Assembly (NCBI RefSeq): GCF_007677875.1
Contig: NZ_VEDO01000005.1
Location: 248,001-312,000, forward strand
Origin: Variovorax boronicumulans
GTDB taxonomy: Bacteria; Pseudomonadota; Gammaproteobacteria; Burkholderiales; Burkholderiaceae_C
Direction: 5' to 3'
DNA: 64,000 nt
The position numbers were made by a program, and so were the translations under genes. Below the pieces are notes generated by a model. That model searched no databases, was not told where the DNA came from, and was given only the letters and a program-made list of their open reading frames with translations. This document shows positions 35,243-43,481 of the stretch, in pieces (the stretch's first letter is position 1; each line of letters opens with the position of its first letter).

Positions 35243-36184
35243 TCAGGCGCCGCTGCGCAGCGTCGTGATGAGTTCGTCCAGCGCAGCGACGGCCTGGTCG
35301 GCGTCGCGCGCGCGCAGCTGCTGCACGATGCGCCTGCGGATCGGGTACAGGTCGGGCCGCGGCCGCACGGACAGCACATGGGTCATGCGCTCGCGAAGCA
35401 CCGTGCCCATGGTCTGGGCCATGAGCAGCAGCGCGGCGTTGTGGCCGGCCGTGGCGATGGCGGTGAAGAAGCGGCCAGCCGATTCGATGCGCTCGGCCAG
35501 GGTGGCGGCGTCGGGGTGCTGCTCGATCGCGTCGACGGCGGCTTCGATGGCGTCGACCTCGGCCTCGCTCGCGCGTTCGCACGCCAGGCGCAGCAGCGTG
35601 CCGTACAGCGTGCGGTAGGCCTCGTCGATGCCGGCCTGGTCGAGCTGGCCCTGCACCACGAGCTTGCGCAGCGATTCGGCCAGCACCATGTAGGCGCCGC
35701 GGTAGAACACCAGCGCGTGGTCGCTGCCGCCGCCGCCCATGTGGCGCACCTCTCCGATCAGCACGTCGTGGTCGCCGGCCTCGTGGCAGGCATAGCTGCT
35801 GCACTCGAAGCTGGCCAGGCAGTCGTCGAGCACGGGCAGGCCCAGCGCGCCGCTGTGCCAGCGCACGCCCTCGAACTTGTCCGCGATCTTGCTGGAGGCG
35901 AAGCGGCCCGACAGCGCGTCCTGGTCCTGCGACAGGATGTGGATCGCGAAGCCGCGGCCGGCCGTGAAGGCGGTGCGCAGGCTGCTCTGCTTGCGCAGGC
36001 TGAACAGCACCAGCGGCGGCTCCAGCGAGACCGAGCTGAAAGAGTTGCAGGTCAGCCCCACGGGCCGGCCGTCGGCCGCGCGCGTGGTGATGACCGCCAC
36101 GCCCGTGGGAAAGCAGGCCAGCAGCTGGCGGAACTGCGCCGGCTCGATGGCTTGGACGGGTGGTTCGGCGGTGGCGCTGGTCAT
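35243..36184 (-). CDS. Flavin reductase fused to a FadR-type FCD domain
   Basis: 313 residues. Residues 15-165 are an HpaC-like FMN reductase: FPTGVAVITTRAADGRPVGLTCNSFSSVSLEPPLVLFSL, GVRWHSGALGLPVLDDCLASFEC and GDHDVLIGEV. Residues about 180-313 match the helical FCD ligand-binding domain of GntR/FadR regulators: LRLACERASEAEVDAIEAAVDAI, then RFFTAIATAGHNAALLLMAQTM, then IRRRIVQQLRARDADQAVAALDE. The winged-helix DNA-binding domain is absent. The reductase should supply reduced FMN to the monooxygenase encoded just upstream (26-base gap). The FCD part may sense the substrate or hold the complex together. Confidence 0.88.
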   Translation of the reverse strand: MTSATAEPPVQAIEPAQFRQLLACFPTGVAVITTRAADGRPVGLTCNSFSSVSLEPPLVLFSLRKQSSLRTAFTAGRGFAIHILSQDQDALSGRFASSKIADKFEGVRWHSGALGLPVLDDCLASFECSSYACHEAGDHDVLIGEVRHMGGGGSDHALVFYRGAYMVLAESLRKLVVQGQLDQAGIDEAYRTLYGTLLRLACERASEAEVDAIEAAVDAIEQHPDAATLAERIESAGRFFTAIATAGHNAALLLMAQTMGTVLRERMTHVLSVRPRPDLYPIRRRIVQQLRARDADQAVAALDELITTLRSGA

Positions 36185-36210
36185 GGCCGGCTCTCGCGTG
36201 CGCAGGGGCG

Positions 36211-37302
36211 TCAGGCCGCGGCCAATTCGGCGGCGGGGGTGGCCGCGTGCGGCGGGTCGTTGGCGATCTCCTGCTGCACGGTCGGGATGATGACCTTGCC
36301 CCACAGTTCCAGCTGCTTGAGCATGGTCGGGTGATCGAAGTCGCCCATCTGGGTCTGGAAGCAGTAGTGCACGGGCTTGAGCGTGCGGATCTCGTTGACC
36401 ACGCGCTCGATCACGGTGTCCACCGAGCCCACGGGCAGCAGCGCGCGCGATGCCTCGATCGTGGGTTCGCCCTCGACGATGCCTTCTTCGACCTGGTAGT
36501 CGTCGGCGATCTGGGCGGTGCGGCGCTTCAAGCTGACCGCGATGCGGCGCTGGTAGCGCGAGCACTCCAGGTAGGCATCGACCTCGGCCTTGTTGTCGCT
36601 CGCATAGGCCGCGCGCAGCAGGCCGACCGGCACCTGGGCCGGGTCCTTGCCTTCGGCGCGCGCGACCTTGTCGATCAGGCCGCGCGTGGCGTGCAGCTTC
36701 TCCAGGCCGCCGTCGCCGCCGGAGACGAAGACATGGTGGCCGCCGCGCACGGCGCGTGCGACGAAGGCCGGGTCCACGCTCGTGATCCAGGTCGGCGGCA
36801 TGGGCTTTTGCACGGCGCGCTGGCTGATCGCGCTCATGGGCTGCTGGTAGAACTCGCCGGCGTAGCTGAACTTGGGTTGCGTGAGGCCCAGCTCCAGCAT
36901 GTCCAGCATCTCGAAGGTGCGCTGCTTGGCCGTCTCCAGCGAGACGCCGAAGCGCTCGAACTCGAAGTGCTGGTAGCCCGAGCCGATGCCCAGGTTCAGG
37001 CGGCCGTCGGACAGCTGGTCGACCATGGCCACGTCGGCGATCAGGCGGGCCGGGGTGTAGAGCGGTGCCACCACGATCCCGGTGCCGAGCCGGATCTTTT
37101 TGGTCACGGCCGCGCAATGGGCGATCATGGTCAGCGGCGACGAGCACATGCCGTAGTTGCTGAAGTGGTGTTCTGCGTACCATGCGGCGCCGAAGCCGAG
37201 TTCGTCGGCCACGCGGGTCTGCTCCACCGCGTCGCGGAGGATCTGGTACGAGGTCTTATGCTTGTTGCGCTGCTGCATCAGAATGAAGATTCCGAAATCC
37301 AT
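36211..37302 (-). CDS. LLM-class flavin-dependent monooxygenase
   Basis: 363-residue TIM-barrel protein of the bacterial luciferase family. MDFGIFILMQQRN, ADELGFGAAWYAEHHFSNYGMCSSPLTM and LGTGIVVAPLYTPARLIADVAMVDQLSDGRLNLGIGSGYQ are typical. It uses FMNH2 and O2 to oxidise or cleave the substrate. The gene is first in the minus-strand array (Shine-Dalgarno AAGGAG upstream) and precedes a flavin reductase, a classic two-component pair. It is divergent from a LysR gene with a candidate operator between them. The substrate may be a ketone, given the lactonase at 39355, but this is inference. Confidence 0.9.
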   Translation of the reverse strand: MDFGIFILMQQRNKHKTSYQILRDAVEQTRVADELGFGAAWYAEHHFSNYGMCSSPLTMIAHCAAVTKKIRLGTGIVVAPLYTPARLIADVAMVDQLSDGRLNLGIGSGYQHFEFERFGVSLETAKQRTFEMLDMLELGLTQPKFSYAGEFYQQPMSAISQRAVQKPMPPTWITSVDPAFVARAVRGGHHVFVSGGDGGLEKLHATRGLIDKVARAEGKDPAQVPVGLLRAAYASDNKAEVDAYLECSRYQRRIAVSLKRRTAQIADDYQVEEGIVEGEPTIEASRALLPVGSVDTVIERVVNEIRTLKPVHYCFQTQMGDFDHPTMLKQLELWGKVIIPTVQQEIANDPPHAATPAAELAAA

Positions 37303-37314
37303 CACGGGCTCCTT

Positions 37315-37333
37315 GTTGCGATTGGCTTGCAAC
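37315..37333. promoter_or_regulatory. LysR-type dyad between monooxygenase and LysR genes
   Basis: GTTGC (37315-37319) and GCAAC (37329-37333) form an inverted repeat with a 9-base spacer, matching the T-N11-A form of LysR boxes. It lies 13 bases upstream of the monooxygenase ATG (37302) and 114 bases from the LysR ATG. It probably serves autoregulation and control of the array. Confidence 0.45.
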
Positions 37334-37377
37334 GATCTTAGGAACGGAGCCCCCGCGCGGCGCGCCATGCTGCGCAC

Positions 37378-37392
37378 AGCTTCTTTGCAACT
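37378..37392 (+). promoter_or_regulatory. CTTTGCARC motif, copy 1
   Basis: AGCTTCTTTGCAACT, about 55 bases upstream of the LysR ATG. The core CTTTGCA[AG]C recurs upstream of the CoA-transferase gene (40302) and the Bug gene (41604) on the same strand, suggesting a shared operator of the array. Confidence 0.35.
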
Positions 37393-37446
37393 TCTGAAAT
37401 GAGACAAGCCGGTGCGCGGCCGTTCGGCGCGCCGGGCACCAGGACC

Positions 37447-38361
37447 ATGAAAGCACTCGATTCGCTTCGGATCTTCGTGATCACACAGCGCAAGGGCAGC
37501 CTGTCGGCCGCCGCGCGCAGCCTGTCGCTGTCGCCGGCCACGATCTCGCGCCGCATCAGCGCGCTGGAGGAGGAGCTCGGCGTGCAGCTGGTCGACCGCA
37601 CCAGCCGCAACCTCAAGGTCACCGAGGCCGGGCATGCCTTCCTCGAACATGCCGAGCGCGTGCTGGAGACCATGGCAGCGGCCGAGCAGGCCGCGCGCGA
37701 TGCGCGCCAGCGGCCGGAGGGCCGGCTGCGCATCCATTCGCGCACGCAGATCGGCATCCGCGTGATCGCGCCGCTGCTGCCGCGCTTCGCCCAGCAGTAC
37801 CCCGACATCCAGGTCGAGTACGAGCTCTCCGAGCACCCGGTCAACATCGTCGAGCAGGACTTCGACGTCGACATCCGCACCGGCGAGTCGAACGACTCGG
37901 GCTTCGTCATCAAGCGGCTGCTGAGCAGCGACGAGGTGCTGGTGGCCAGCCCCGCGTTCGCGCAGCGCCATGCGCGCATCCGGCATCCGAACGACCTGGC
38001 CCGCCTGCCGTGCCTGACCTACCGGCGCGAGCACGAGGCCACGACCTGGAAGTACATCGACGGGGATGGCGCGCAACAGGAGCTGGCGATCAAGGGGGTG
38101 CTGAGCTCCAACAACGGCGAGGTGCTGCGTCTGGCCGCCATGGGCGGCATGGGCATCGCGCTGCTGTCCCAATCGGCCGTGCGTGCCGACATCCAGGCCG
38201 GCACGCTGGTGCGGCTGCTGGCGGACTACCGCTTTGCGGTGCGCCAATTCTCCAACGGCGTGTTCGCGGTGTTCCGCCAGCACCGCACGCTGCCGCTCAA
38301 GGTGCGGGCCTTCGTGGACTTCATGGCAGAAGCCCTGCGCGAGCCGGCCGCGGGCGGCTGA
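37447..38361 (+). CDS. LysR-family transcriptional regulator
   Basis: 304 residues. Winged helix at 1-60: MKALDSLRIFVITQRKGSLSAAARSLSLSPATISRRISALEEELGVQLVDRTSRNLKVTEAG. Effector domain at about 90-295. ATG 37447 is used because the upstream frame extension (from 37399) has no LysR similarity. It is divergent from the monooxygenase gene with 144 bases between, the normal LysR arrangement, and is therefore the likely regulator of the array and perhaps of the lactonase and CoA-transferase genes. Ligand unknown. Confidence 0.92.
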   Translation: MKALDSLRIFVITQRKGSLSAAARSLSLSPATISRRISALEEELGVQLVDRTSRNLKVTEAGHAFLEHAERVLETMAAAEQAARDARQRPEGRLRIHSRTQIGIRVIAPLLPRFAQQYPDIQVEYELSEHPVNIVEQDFDVDIRTGESNDSGFVIKRLLSSDEVLVASPAFAQRHARIRHPNDLARLPCLTYRREHEATTWKYIDGDGAQQELAIKGVLSSNNGEVLRLAAMGGMGIALLSQSAVRADIQAGTLVRLLADYRFAVRQFSNGVFAVFRQHRTLPLKVRAFVDFMAEALREPAAGG

Positions 38362-38365
38362 AGCG

Positions 38366-39334
38366 CTACTCGACGTCGATCTTCACGCCGCTGTCGACCA
38401 GCGCCTGGAGCTTGCGCGATTCGGCGTCCAAAAAAGCCGCGAACTGTTGCGGCGTGCCCGGCGAGAGCTGCAGGCCGGTCTCGGCGATGGCGGCGTGGAC
38501 AGCCGGGTCCGCCAGCGCCGTGCGGATGTCGGCGTTGAGCTGGTCCGTGACGGGCTGCGGCGTGCGCGCGGGCAGCAGCATGCCGTACCAGGTGGCGTAG
38601 AGCAGGTCCACGCCGAGTTCGCGGAAGGTCGGCACCTCGGGCGCCGCGGGATGGCGCTGCGCCGAGGCGATGGCGATCGCGCGCAGGCCGCCGTTGCGCG
38701 TGAGCGGCATCGAGGAGGTGCCGTCGAAGATGCCGTCGACCACACCGGCCACCACGTCGTTCTTGGCCGGCGCCGCGCCACGGTAGGGCAGGTGCAGGAT
38801 CTTCGCGTCGATGGCACGGCCCAGCAGCTCCAGCGCGATGTGCGGGCTCGAGGCATTGCCCGAGGAGGCGAGCCGGAGCCGGTTAGGCCCGGCGTGGGCG
38901 CGGTCCACCACGTCCTTCAGGGTCTTGAGCGGCGAACGGCCGGAGACGAACAGGATCAGGCCGTTGGCGCCGATCTGCACCAGCGGCTTGAGCGCGTCGG
39001 CCCTGTACGGCATGGCGCTGCGCAGGATCGGGTTGGAGGTGTAGGCGTAGGCCGTGAACAGCAGCGTGTGGCCGTCGGGCGCGGCATGGGCCACGAACTG
39101 CGTGCCGATCAGGGTGCCGGCACCGCCGCGGTTCTCCACCACCACGGGCTGGCCCCAGAGCTGGGACAGCCTGTGCGCCAGCACGCGGGTGTGACCGTCG
39201 GTGGGGCCACCGGCCGTGTAGGGCACGACGATGGTCACGGGCCGCGTGGGGAAGCGGGGCTGGGCGCGGCCGGAGTCCGCCAGTGCGAGCAGCGCGGCGC
39301 CGCCCAGGCCTTGCAGCATCTGGCGCTTGTGCAT
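38366..39334 (-). CDS. Bug-family periplasmic solute-binding protein
   Basis: 322 residues. Signal peptide LQGLGGAALLALADSGRAQ, then PTRPVTIVVPYTAGGPTDGHTRV, VVENRGGAGTLIGTQFVAHAAPDGHTLL and LHLPYRGAAPAKNDVVAGVVDGIFDG, the Bug core. It would bind an organic acid in the periplasm. The ATG at 39332-39334 has GAGGAG upstream. It follows the lactonase gene by 20 bases on the same strand and converges with LysR with a 4-base gap. Confidence 0.9.
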   Translation of the reverse strand: MHKRQMLQGLGGAALLALADSGRAQPRFPTRPVTIVVPYTAGGPTDGHTRVLAHRLSQLWGQPVVVENRGGAGTLIGTQFVAHAAPDGHTLLFTAYAYTSNPILRSAMPYRADALKPLVQIGANGLILFVSGRSPLKTLKDVVDRAHAGPNRLRLASSGNASSPHIALELLGRAIDAKILHLPYRGAAPAKNDVVAGVVDGIFDGTSSMPLTRNGGLRAIAIASAQRHPAAPEVPTFRELGVDLLYATWYGMLLPARTPQPVTDQLNADIRTALADPAVHAAIAETGLQLSPGTPQQFAAFLDAESRKLQALVDSGVKIDVE

Positions 39335-39354
39335 GGTGTCTCCTCGGTTCCTGT

Positions 39355-40251
39355 TCAGTCGGGGTGGCCGAACGCCTGGGTCGGCAGGCCCGGCGCCGGC
39401 AGCCCGTCAACCGCGAACAGCCCGCCGTCCTGCGGCCGCGTGCCGGCCAGGTGCACGCTGCGCGAAATCGAGGTCACGTAGGCCGTGGCCAGCCGCGGCC
39501 CGCCGAAGGCGAGGCTGGTGGGGTGCGTGGCCGGCAGCGCGACGCGGCGTTCCAGCCGCCCGTCGGGTGCGTAGCGCGCGAGTTCACCGGTGCGCACGAG
39601 CACGGTCCACAGATGGCCTTCGGCGTCCACCGTGGCGCCGTCGGGACCGGAGTCCAGCGCCCCGGTCTGCGCGAACACGCGCCGCCGCGCGAGCGGCCGA
39701 GCAGGGTGGTAGTCGAAGGCCCAGATCGTGCGCGCCGTGCTGTCGGCCACGTAGAGCGTCTGCCCGTCGGGGCTGAAGCAGGGGCCGTTGGCCAGTGCGA
39801 AGCCCTCGGCCAGCTTCTCCAGGCTCGCGTCGTGGCGCAGCCGGTACAGGCCGCCGAGCGGCGGGGCGTCGGCCGCGCGGTTGTAGTGCAGCGTGCCGGC
39901 GATGAAGTTGCCCCAGGCGTCGCACTTGCCGTCGTTCAGGCGCACGTCGGGGTGTTCGCAGTCGATGCGGGCCAGCGTGGTCAGCTGGCGCGTGCGGAAG
40001 TCGTAGCGCGCGAAGCGGTGCTGCAAGGCGACAACCACGGCGTCGTCGCGGCAGGGCGCGACGGAGCCGACGGGGGCAGGCAGGGCGTGGGCCTCGCGCT
40101 GGCCGGTGGCGGGCCACCAGCGGTGCAGGGTGCCGGCCAGCGCGTCGATCCAGGCCAGGGCCCCGGTGCGCGCGTCCCAGCAGGGGCTTTCGCCGAGCCG
40201 GTCCAGGGTGTCTCCGATCCGGATGGTGTGCATCTCGCGCATCTCGCTCAT
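39355..40251 (-). CDS. SMP-30/gluconolactonase-family lactonase
   Basis: 298-residue six-bladed propeller. Metal ligands expected for the family are present: Glu in RLGESPCWD, Asn in LNDGKCDAWGNFIAGT, Asn in LANGPCFSPDGQTLYVADST, and Asp in LDSGPDGATVDAEGHLW. It hydrolyses a lactone with Ca or Zn. The starting ATG (MSEMREMHTI) gives five residues more than the ATG at 40236, and both are possible. In a cluster with a luciferase-type monooxygenase, a lactonase would open the ester made by Baeyer-Villiger oxidation of a cyclic ketone. Divergent from the CoA-transferase gene. Confidence 0.88.
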   Translation of the reverse strand: MSEMREMHTIRIGDTLDRLGESPCWDARTGALAWIDALAGTLHRWWPATGQREAHALPAPVGSVAPCRDDAVVVALQHRFARYDFRTRQLTTLARIDCEHPDVRLNDGKCDAWGNFIAGTLHYNRAADAPPLGGLYRLRHDASLEKLAEGFALANGPCFSPDGQTLYVADSTARTIWAFDYHPARPLARRRVFAQTGALDSGPDGATVDAEGHLWTVLVRTGELARYAPDGRLERRVALPATHPTSLAFGGPRLATAYVTSISRSVHLAGTRPQDGGLFAVDGLPAPGLPTQAFGHPD

Positions 40252-40301
40252 GGCGGGCCAGTGTGGCCAGATTCGTGCGCGCCGCCGGCGCCCGGGCGCA
40301 A

Positions 40302-40316
40302 AGCTGCTTTGCAGCT
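40302..40316. promoter_or_regulatory. CTTTGCARC motif, copy 2, within a perfect dyad
   Basis: AGCTGC-TTT-GCAGCT is a perfect 15-bp inverted repeat; a second, overlapping dyad is GCAAAGC-T-GCTTTGC at 40298-40312. It sits between the divergent lactonase (40251) and CoA-transferase (40359) genes and contains the core shared with copies 1 and 3. Likely operator. Confidence 0.45.
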
Positions 40317-40358
40317 CCTGTCGCGATGGCTGTGTGCCCGGCTTCTAGAGTCGCCGGC

Positions 40359-41573
40359 ATGACCTCGACCCCTCACTCCCCGCCGCCCCTGGAGGGCGTC
40401 CGCGTCGTCGAACTCGGCAACTACATCGCCGGCCCTGGCACCGCCATGGTGCTGCGCGACCTCGGCGCCGAGGTCGTCAAGATCGAGTCGCTGGAGGGCG
40501 ACGCGGCACGCAGCACCGGCCCTTTCGGCATGGCCATGCTGCGGGCCTACAACCGCGACAAGCGGTCGGTCGCGCTGGACCTGCGCCACCCCCAGGGCCT
40601 GGCCGTGGCCAAGCGCCTGATCGCGCACGCCGACGTGGTGGTGCAGAACCTGCGCCCCGGCGCCATGGAGGCGCTGGGCCTGGGCGCCGACGTGCTGCGG
40701 GCCGCGCAACCAGCGCTGGTGCATGTCTCGATCGCGGGCTTTCCGGCCGGCGCGCCCTCGGCCGCCCGGCCCGGCTACGACATCGCCGCCCAGGCCGAGA
40801 GCGGCATGATGTCCGTGACCGGCGAGCCACAGGGCCTGCCGCAGAAGGTGGGCGCGACCATCATCGACGCGGCCACCGTGCAGGTGGCGGCCCAGGCCAT
40901 CCTCGCCGCGCTGCTGCGCCGCGTGCGCACGGGCGTGGGCGAGACGATCCGGCTGTCGCTCCTGGAGGTGGCACTGAACCTGCAGCTGCCCAACTGGAGC
41001 GACTACCTGGTGCGCGGCGTGGAGCCGCAGCGCAGCGGCGACGGCCAGCCCATGGCCGCGCCGGCCGCCGACATCTTCGCCACGCGCGACGGCATGGTGG
41101 TCGTCTCAGCCTATGTGCAGGCGCACTGGCTGCGGCTGTGCGACTGCATCGGCGCGCCCGAGCTTGCCAGCGATCCGCGCTTTGGCACGAACGAGCTGCG
41201 CGTGGCCAACCGGGCCGCGATGAAAGCCGCCGTGGGCGCGCGGCTCGCGCTGCTGGGCACGGACGCATGCGTGGAGCTGCTCACCCGCAACGCCATCGTG
41301 GTCGGCGTGGTGCGGCGCTACAGCGATGCGCTGCGCAGCGCAGACTTCCAGGCCAGCAGCATGCTGATCGAGACCGGTGCCAACGGTGCCGTGCCCGGCT
41401 ACCGCAGCTTCGGCCTGCCCTACGAGCTGGTCGACACGCCGCGCCCGCCCAGCCAGGCAGCGCCGGCCCATGGCGCGCACACGCTGCAGGTGCTGCGGGA
41501 GGCCGGCTATGGCGCGGACGAGATCGCCGCGCTGCAGGCCGGCGGCGTGGTGCGGATCCCGGCCGCACCCTGA
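40359..41573 (+). CDS. CaiB/BaiF family CoA-transferase
   Basis: 404 residues, full length. LEGVRVVELGNYIAGPGTAMVLRDLGAEVVKIE is the CoA-binding start, and DVVVQNLRPGAMEALGLG follows. The catalytic aspartate is Asp170 in GATIIDAATVQVAAQAILAALL. RPGYDIAAQAESGMMSVTG is the conserved core. It moves CoA onto an acid, possibly the ring-opened product of the lactonase encoded divergently. ATG 40359 is chosen; upstream in-frame codons (from 40263) lie in the promoter region. Confidence 0.92.
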   Translation: MTSTPHSPPPLEGVRVVELGNYIAGPGTAMVLRDLGAEVVKIESLEGDAARSTGPFGMAMLRAYNRDKRSVALDLRHPQGLAVAKRLIAHADVVVQNLRPGAMEALGLGADVLRAAQPALVHVSIAGFPAGAPSAARPGYDIAAQAESGMMSVTGEPQGLPQKVGATIIDAATVQVAAQAILAALLRRVRTGVGETIRLSLLEVALNLQLPNWSDYLVRGVEPQRSGDGQPMAAPAADIFATRDGMVVVSAYVQAHWLRLCDCIGAPELASDPRFGTNELRVANRAAMKAAVGARLALLGTDACVELLTRNAIVVGVVRRYSDALRSADFQASSMLIETGANGAVPGYRSFGLPYELVDTPRPPSQAAPAHGAHTLQVLREAGYGADEIAALQAGGVVRIPAAP

Positions 41574-41603
41574 GACGTGCACGCGCCGGAAAGCAGCTTT
41601 TCA

Positions 41604-41613
41604 CTCTTTGCAG
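41604..41613 (+). promoter_or_regulatory. CTTTGCARC motif, copy 3
   Basis: TCTTTGCAGC, about 95 bases upstream of the Bug gene at 41705. Just before it, AAAGC-A-GCTTT (41590-41600) is a further small dyad. Shares its core with the sites at 37378 and 40302. Confidence 0.3.
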
Positions 41614-41704
41614 CGCAGGCGCCGATTCCGCGCCTAAGCTGCCTGGGCACGGCGCAGCGCTGACGCTGCCCACCGACGGACGACGAGACAACGAAGGAGA
41701 CACC

Positions 41705-42670
41705 ATGACCATTCGCCGAACCCTTGCCATGCTGGCCCTGGGCCTGTGCAGCGCCCTGGCGGCCGTCCCGGCCCTGGCCCAGCAGCCCACCCGCATCGTC
41801 GTGCCGTTCGCGGCCGGCGGCGGCACCGACCAATACGTGCGCTTGCTGGCGGCCGACCTTGGCAAGCACGGCATGCAGGTGATCGTGGAGAACAAGCCGG
41901 GCGCCAGCGGCATCGTCGCAGCCGACCACGTGGCGCGCGCGCGGCCCGACGGGCTCACCGTGCTGATGACCTCGATGAGCATCCTGGCGACCAACACCGT
42001 CCTGTACGACAAGCTGCCCTACGACCCGGTCAAGGATTTCGCCTCGGTTTCTCAGATCGCTTACCAGCCGGCGATCCTGGTCGGCCGGCCCGACCTGCCG
42101 TACAAGAACATCAAGGAGATGGTCGCCTACGCCAAGGCCAATCCCGGCAAGATCAACCGCGGCTCGCCGGGCGCCTCCATCCTGACCAACCTCGCGCCGC
42201 TGGCATTCGAGCAGCAGGTCGGCATCCGCACCATGCACATCCCGTTCAACGGCGACACGCCGGGCCTGCAAGCGCTGCTGGGCAGCCAGATCGACGTGCA
42301 CGGCACCTCGATCACAGGCCCGCTGCCGCACATCAAGGCAGGCAAGATGGTCGTGCTGGGCGTGATGGACAGCAAGCGACTGCCGCAGGTGCCAGAGGCG
42401 CCGACCTTCAAGGAGCAGGGCTACGACATCGAGGCGCTGCTGGCGTACGCGCTGTCGGTGCCGGCGGCCACACCCAAGGACGTGGTCGAGCGGCTCAACC
42501 GCGCAGTCAACCAGGTCATCGCCGACCCCGAGTTCGTGGCCCGCGCCCGCGCCATGGGCATGGAGCCGCGCGGCGGCACGGCGGAGGAGTTCAATCGCTT
42601 CATCAGGACCGAGTCGGAGCGCTGGCTGCCGTTGCTGCAAAGCCTGAACCTGCCCAAGCAGGGGCAATAA
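41705..42670 (+). CDS. Bug-family periplasmic solute-binding protein
   Basis: 321 residues. Cleavable signal peptide (MTIRRTLAMLALGLCSALAA... ending VPALAQQ). Core motifs: TRIVVPFAAGGGTDQYVRLLA, VENKPGASGIVAADHVARARPDGLT, YDKLPYDPVKDF and MHIPFNGDTPGLQALLGSQID. Strong Shine-Dalgarno GAAGGAGA. It follows the CoA-transferase gene by 131 bases with a candidate operator between, so it may be separately induced. Third Bug gene of this catabolic region. Confidence 0.92.
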   Translation: MTIRRTLAMLALGLCSALAAVPALAQQPTRIVVPFAAGGGTDQYVRLLAADLGKHGMQVIVENKPGASGIVAADHVARARPDGLTVLMTSMSILATNTVLYDKLPYDPVKDFASVSQIAYQPAILVGRPDLPYKNIKEMVAYAKANPGKINRGSPGASILTNLAPLAFEQQVGIRTMHIPFNGDTPGLQALLGSQIDVHGTSITGPLPHIKAGKMVVLGVMDSKRLPQVPEAPTFKEQGYDIEALLAYALSVPAATPKDVVERLNRAVNQVIADPEFVARARAMGMEPRGGTAEEFNRFIRTESERWLPLLQSLNLPKQGQ

Positions 42671-42685
42671 GGCACACCACGGGTC

Positions 42686-42706
42686 GTCCGCCCGCGCAGG
42701 CGGGTG
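42686..42706. terminator. Possible bidirectional terminator
   Basis: Short GC stem CCGCC/GGCGG around CGCGCA (42688-42703) between the convergent Bug and PEP-CTERM genes. No T-run follows on either strand, so only a weak or factor-assisted terminator is suggested. Confidence 0.25.
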
Positions 42707-42797
42707 GCGATGCCGTCCCGCCTTTGCCGCCGCCCGTCGCGCTGCGCCGCCAAGCGGAACGCTGGGGAGCGCGCGCCGCGCCGACGCCCGGGAAGCC

Positions 42798-43463
42798 TCA
42801 GCGAGCCCGGGGGCGGGCCCAGCCCAGGGCGCCCAGGCCCAGCAGCAGCAGCGCGCCCATGCCCGGCTCGGGCACTTCGCCCGCGGGCGCTTGCAGCACG
42901 AAGGCCAGGTTGTCGGCGTAGCCGTCGTTGTCGCCGCCGCCGTTGCGCTCCATCGACAGCCAGAACGCCAGCGAGGTCGTGCCCACCGGCAGCAGGCCCT
43001 CGGTCTCGCGGTAGAACAGGCCGGTCTGGTTGTTGCGGTCGGCGGCGGTCACCGCGCCGATGGTCGCGCCGCCGATCTCGGCGCCGAAGGCGTCCAGGAA
43101 CTGCACATAGAAGAGCGCGTTGTCGGTCTGGCTGCTCCAGCCGCCGAGCCAGCCGCTCAGCGAGTAGCCGAGGGCCTGCGTGGTCGCCATGCCGAAGTCC
43201 AGCGTCTGGTAGCCGACGGCGTAGGCGCCCGTGCCAGTGAACATCTTGGCGCCGCGGTCGCCCGGCCCCGGCTGCGTGGGCAGCACCCAGTTGCTGCCGT
43301 AGCTGACGGACTGGATGGCGCCATAGACGTCATAGCCGCTCCAGCCGGCGGTGCCGGCCTCGGCGTCGCCGTTGACGACCAGGTTGCTGCCATAGACCAC
43401 GGCGGCCTGGCCGCTGCAGGCCACGGCGAGCAGGGCCGTGGCGAGAAGGTGTCGAAGGTGCAT
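42798..43463 (-). CDS. PEP-CTERM sorting-domain protein
   Basis: 221 residues. Signal peptide MHLRHLLATALLAVACSGQA; a secreted beta-rich domain (NLVVNGDAEAGTAGWSGYDVYG; ALFYVQFLDAFGAEIGG) that resembles a carbohydrate-binding-like fold; then the sorting signal VPEPGMGALLLLGLGALGWARPR, which is PEP, membrane helix and basic tail. Exosortase EpsH/XrtA recognises this tail and attaches such proteins in the envelope of EPS-producing bacteria. No exosortase gene is in the window. It is cotranscribed with the phospholipase gene (18-base gap, Shine-Dalgarno AAGGA). Confidence 0.9.
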   Translation of the reverse strand: MHLRHLLATALLAVACSGQAAVVYGSNLVVNGDAEAGTAGWSGYDVYGAIQSVSYGSNWVLPTQPGPGDRGAKMFTGTGAYAVGYQTLDFGMATTQALGYSLSGWLGGWSSQTDNALFYVQFLDAFGAEIGGATIGAVTAADRNNQTGLFYRETEGLLPVGTTSLAFWLSMERNGGGDNDGYADNLAFVLQAPAGEVPEPGMGALLLLGLGALGWARPRAR

Positions 43464-43481
43464 TGCGGAGATCCTTGGGGT

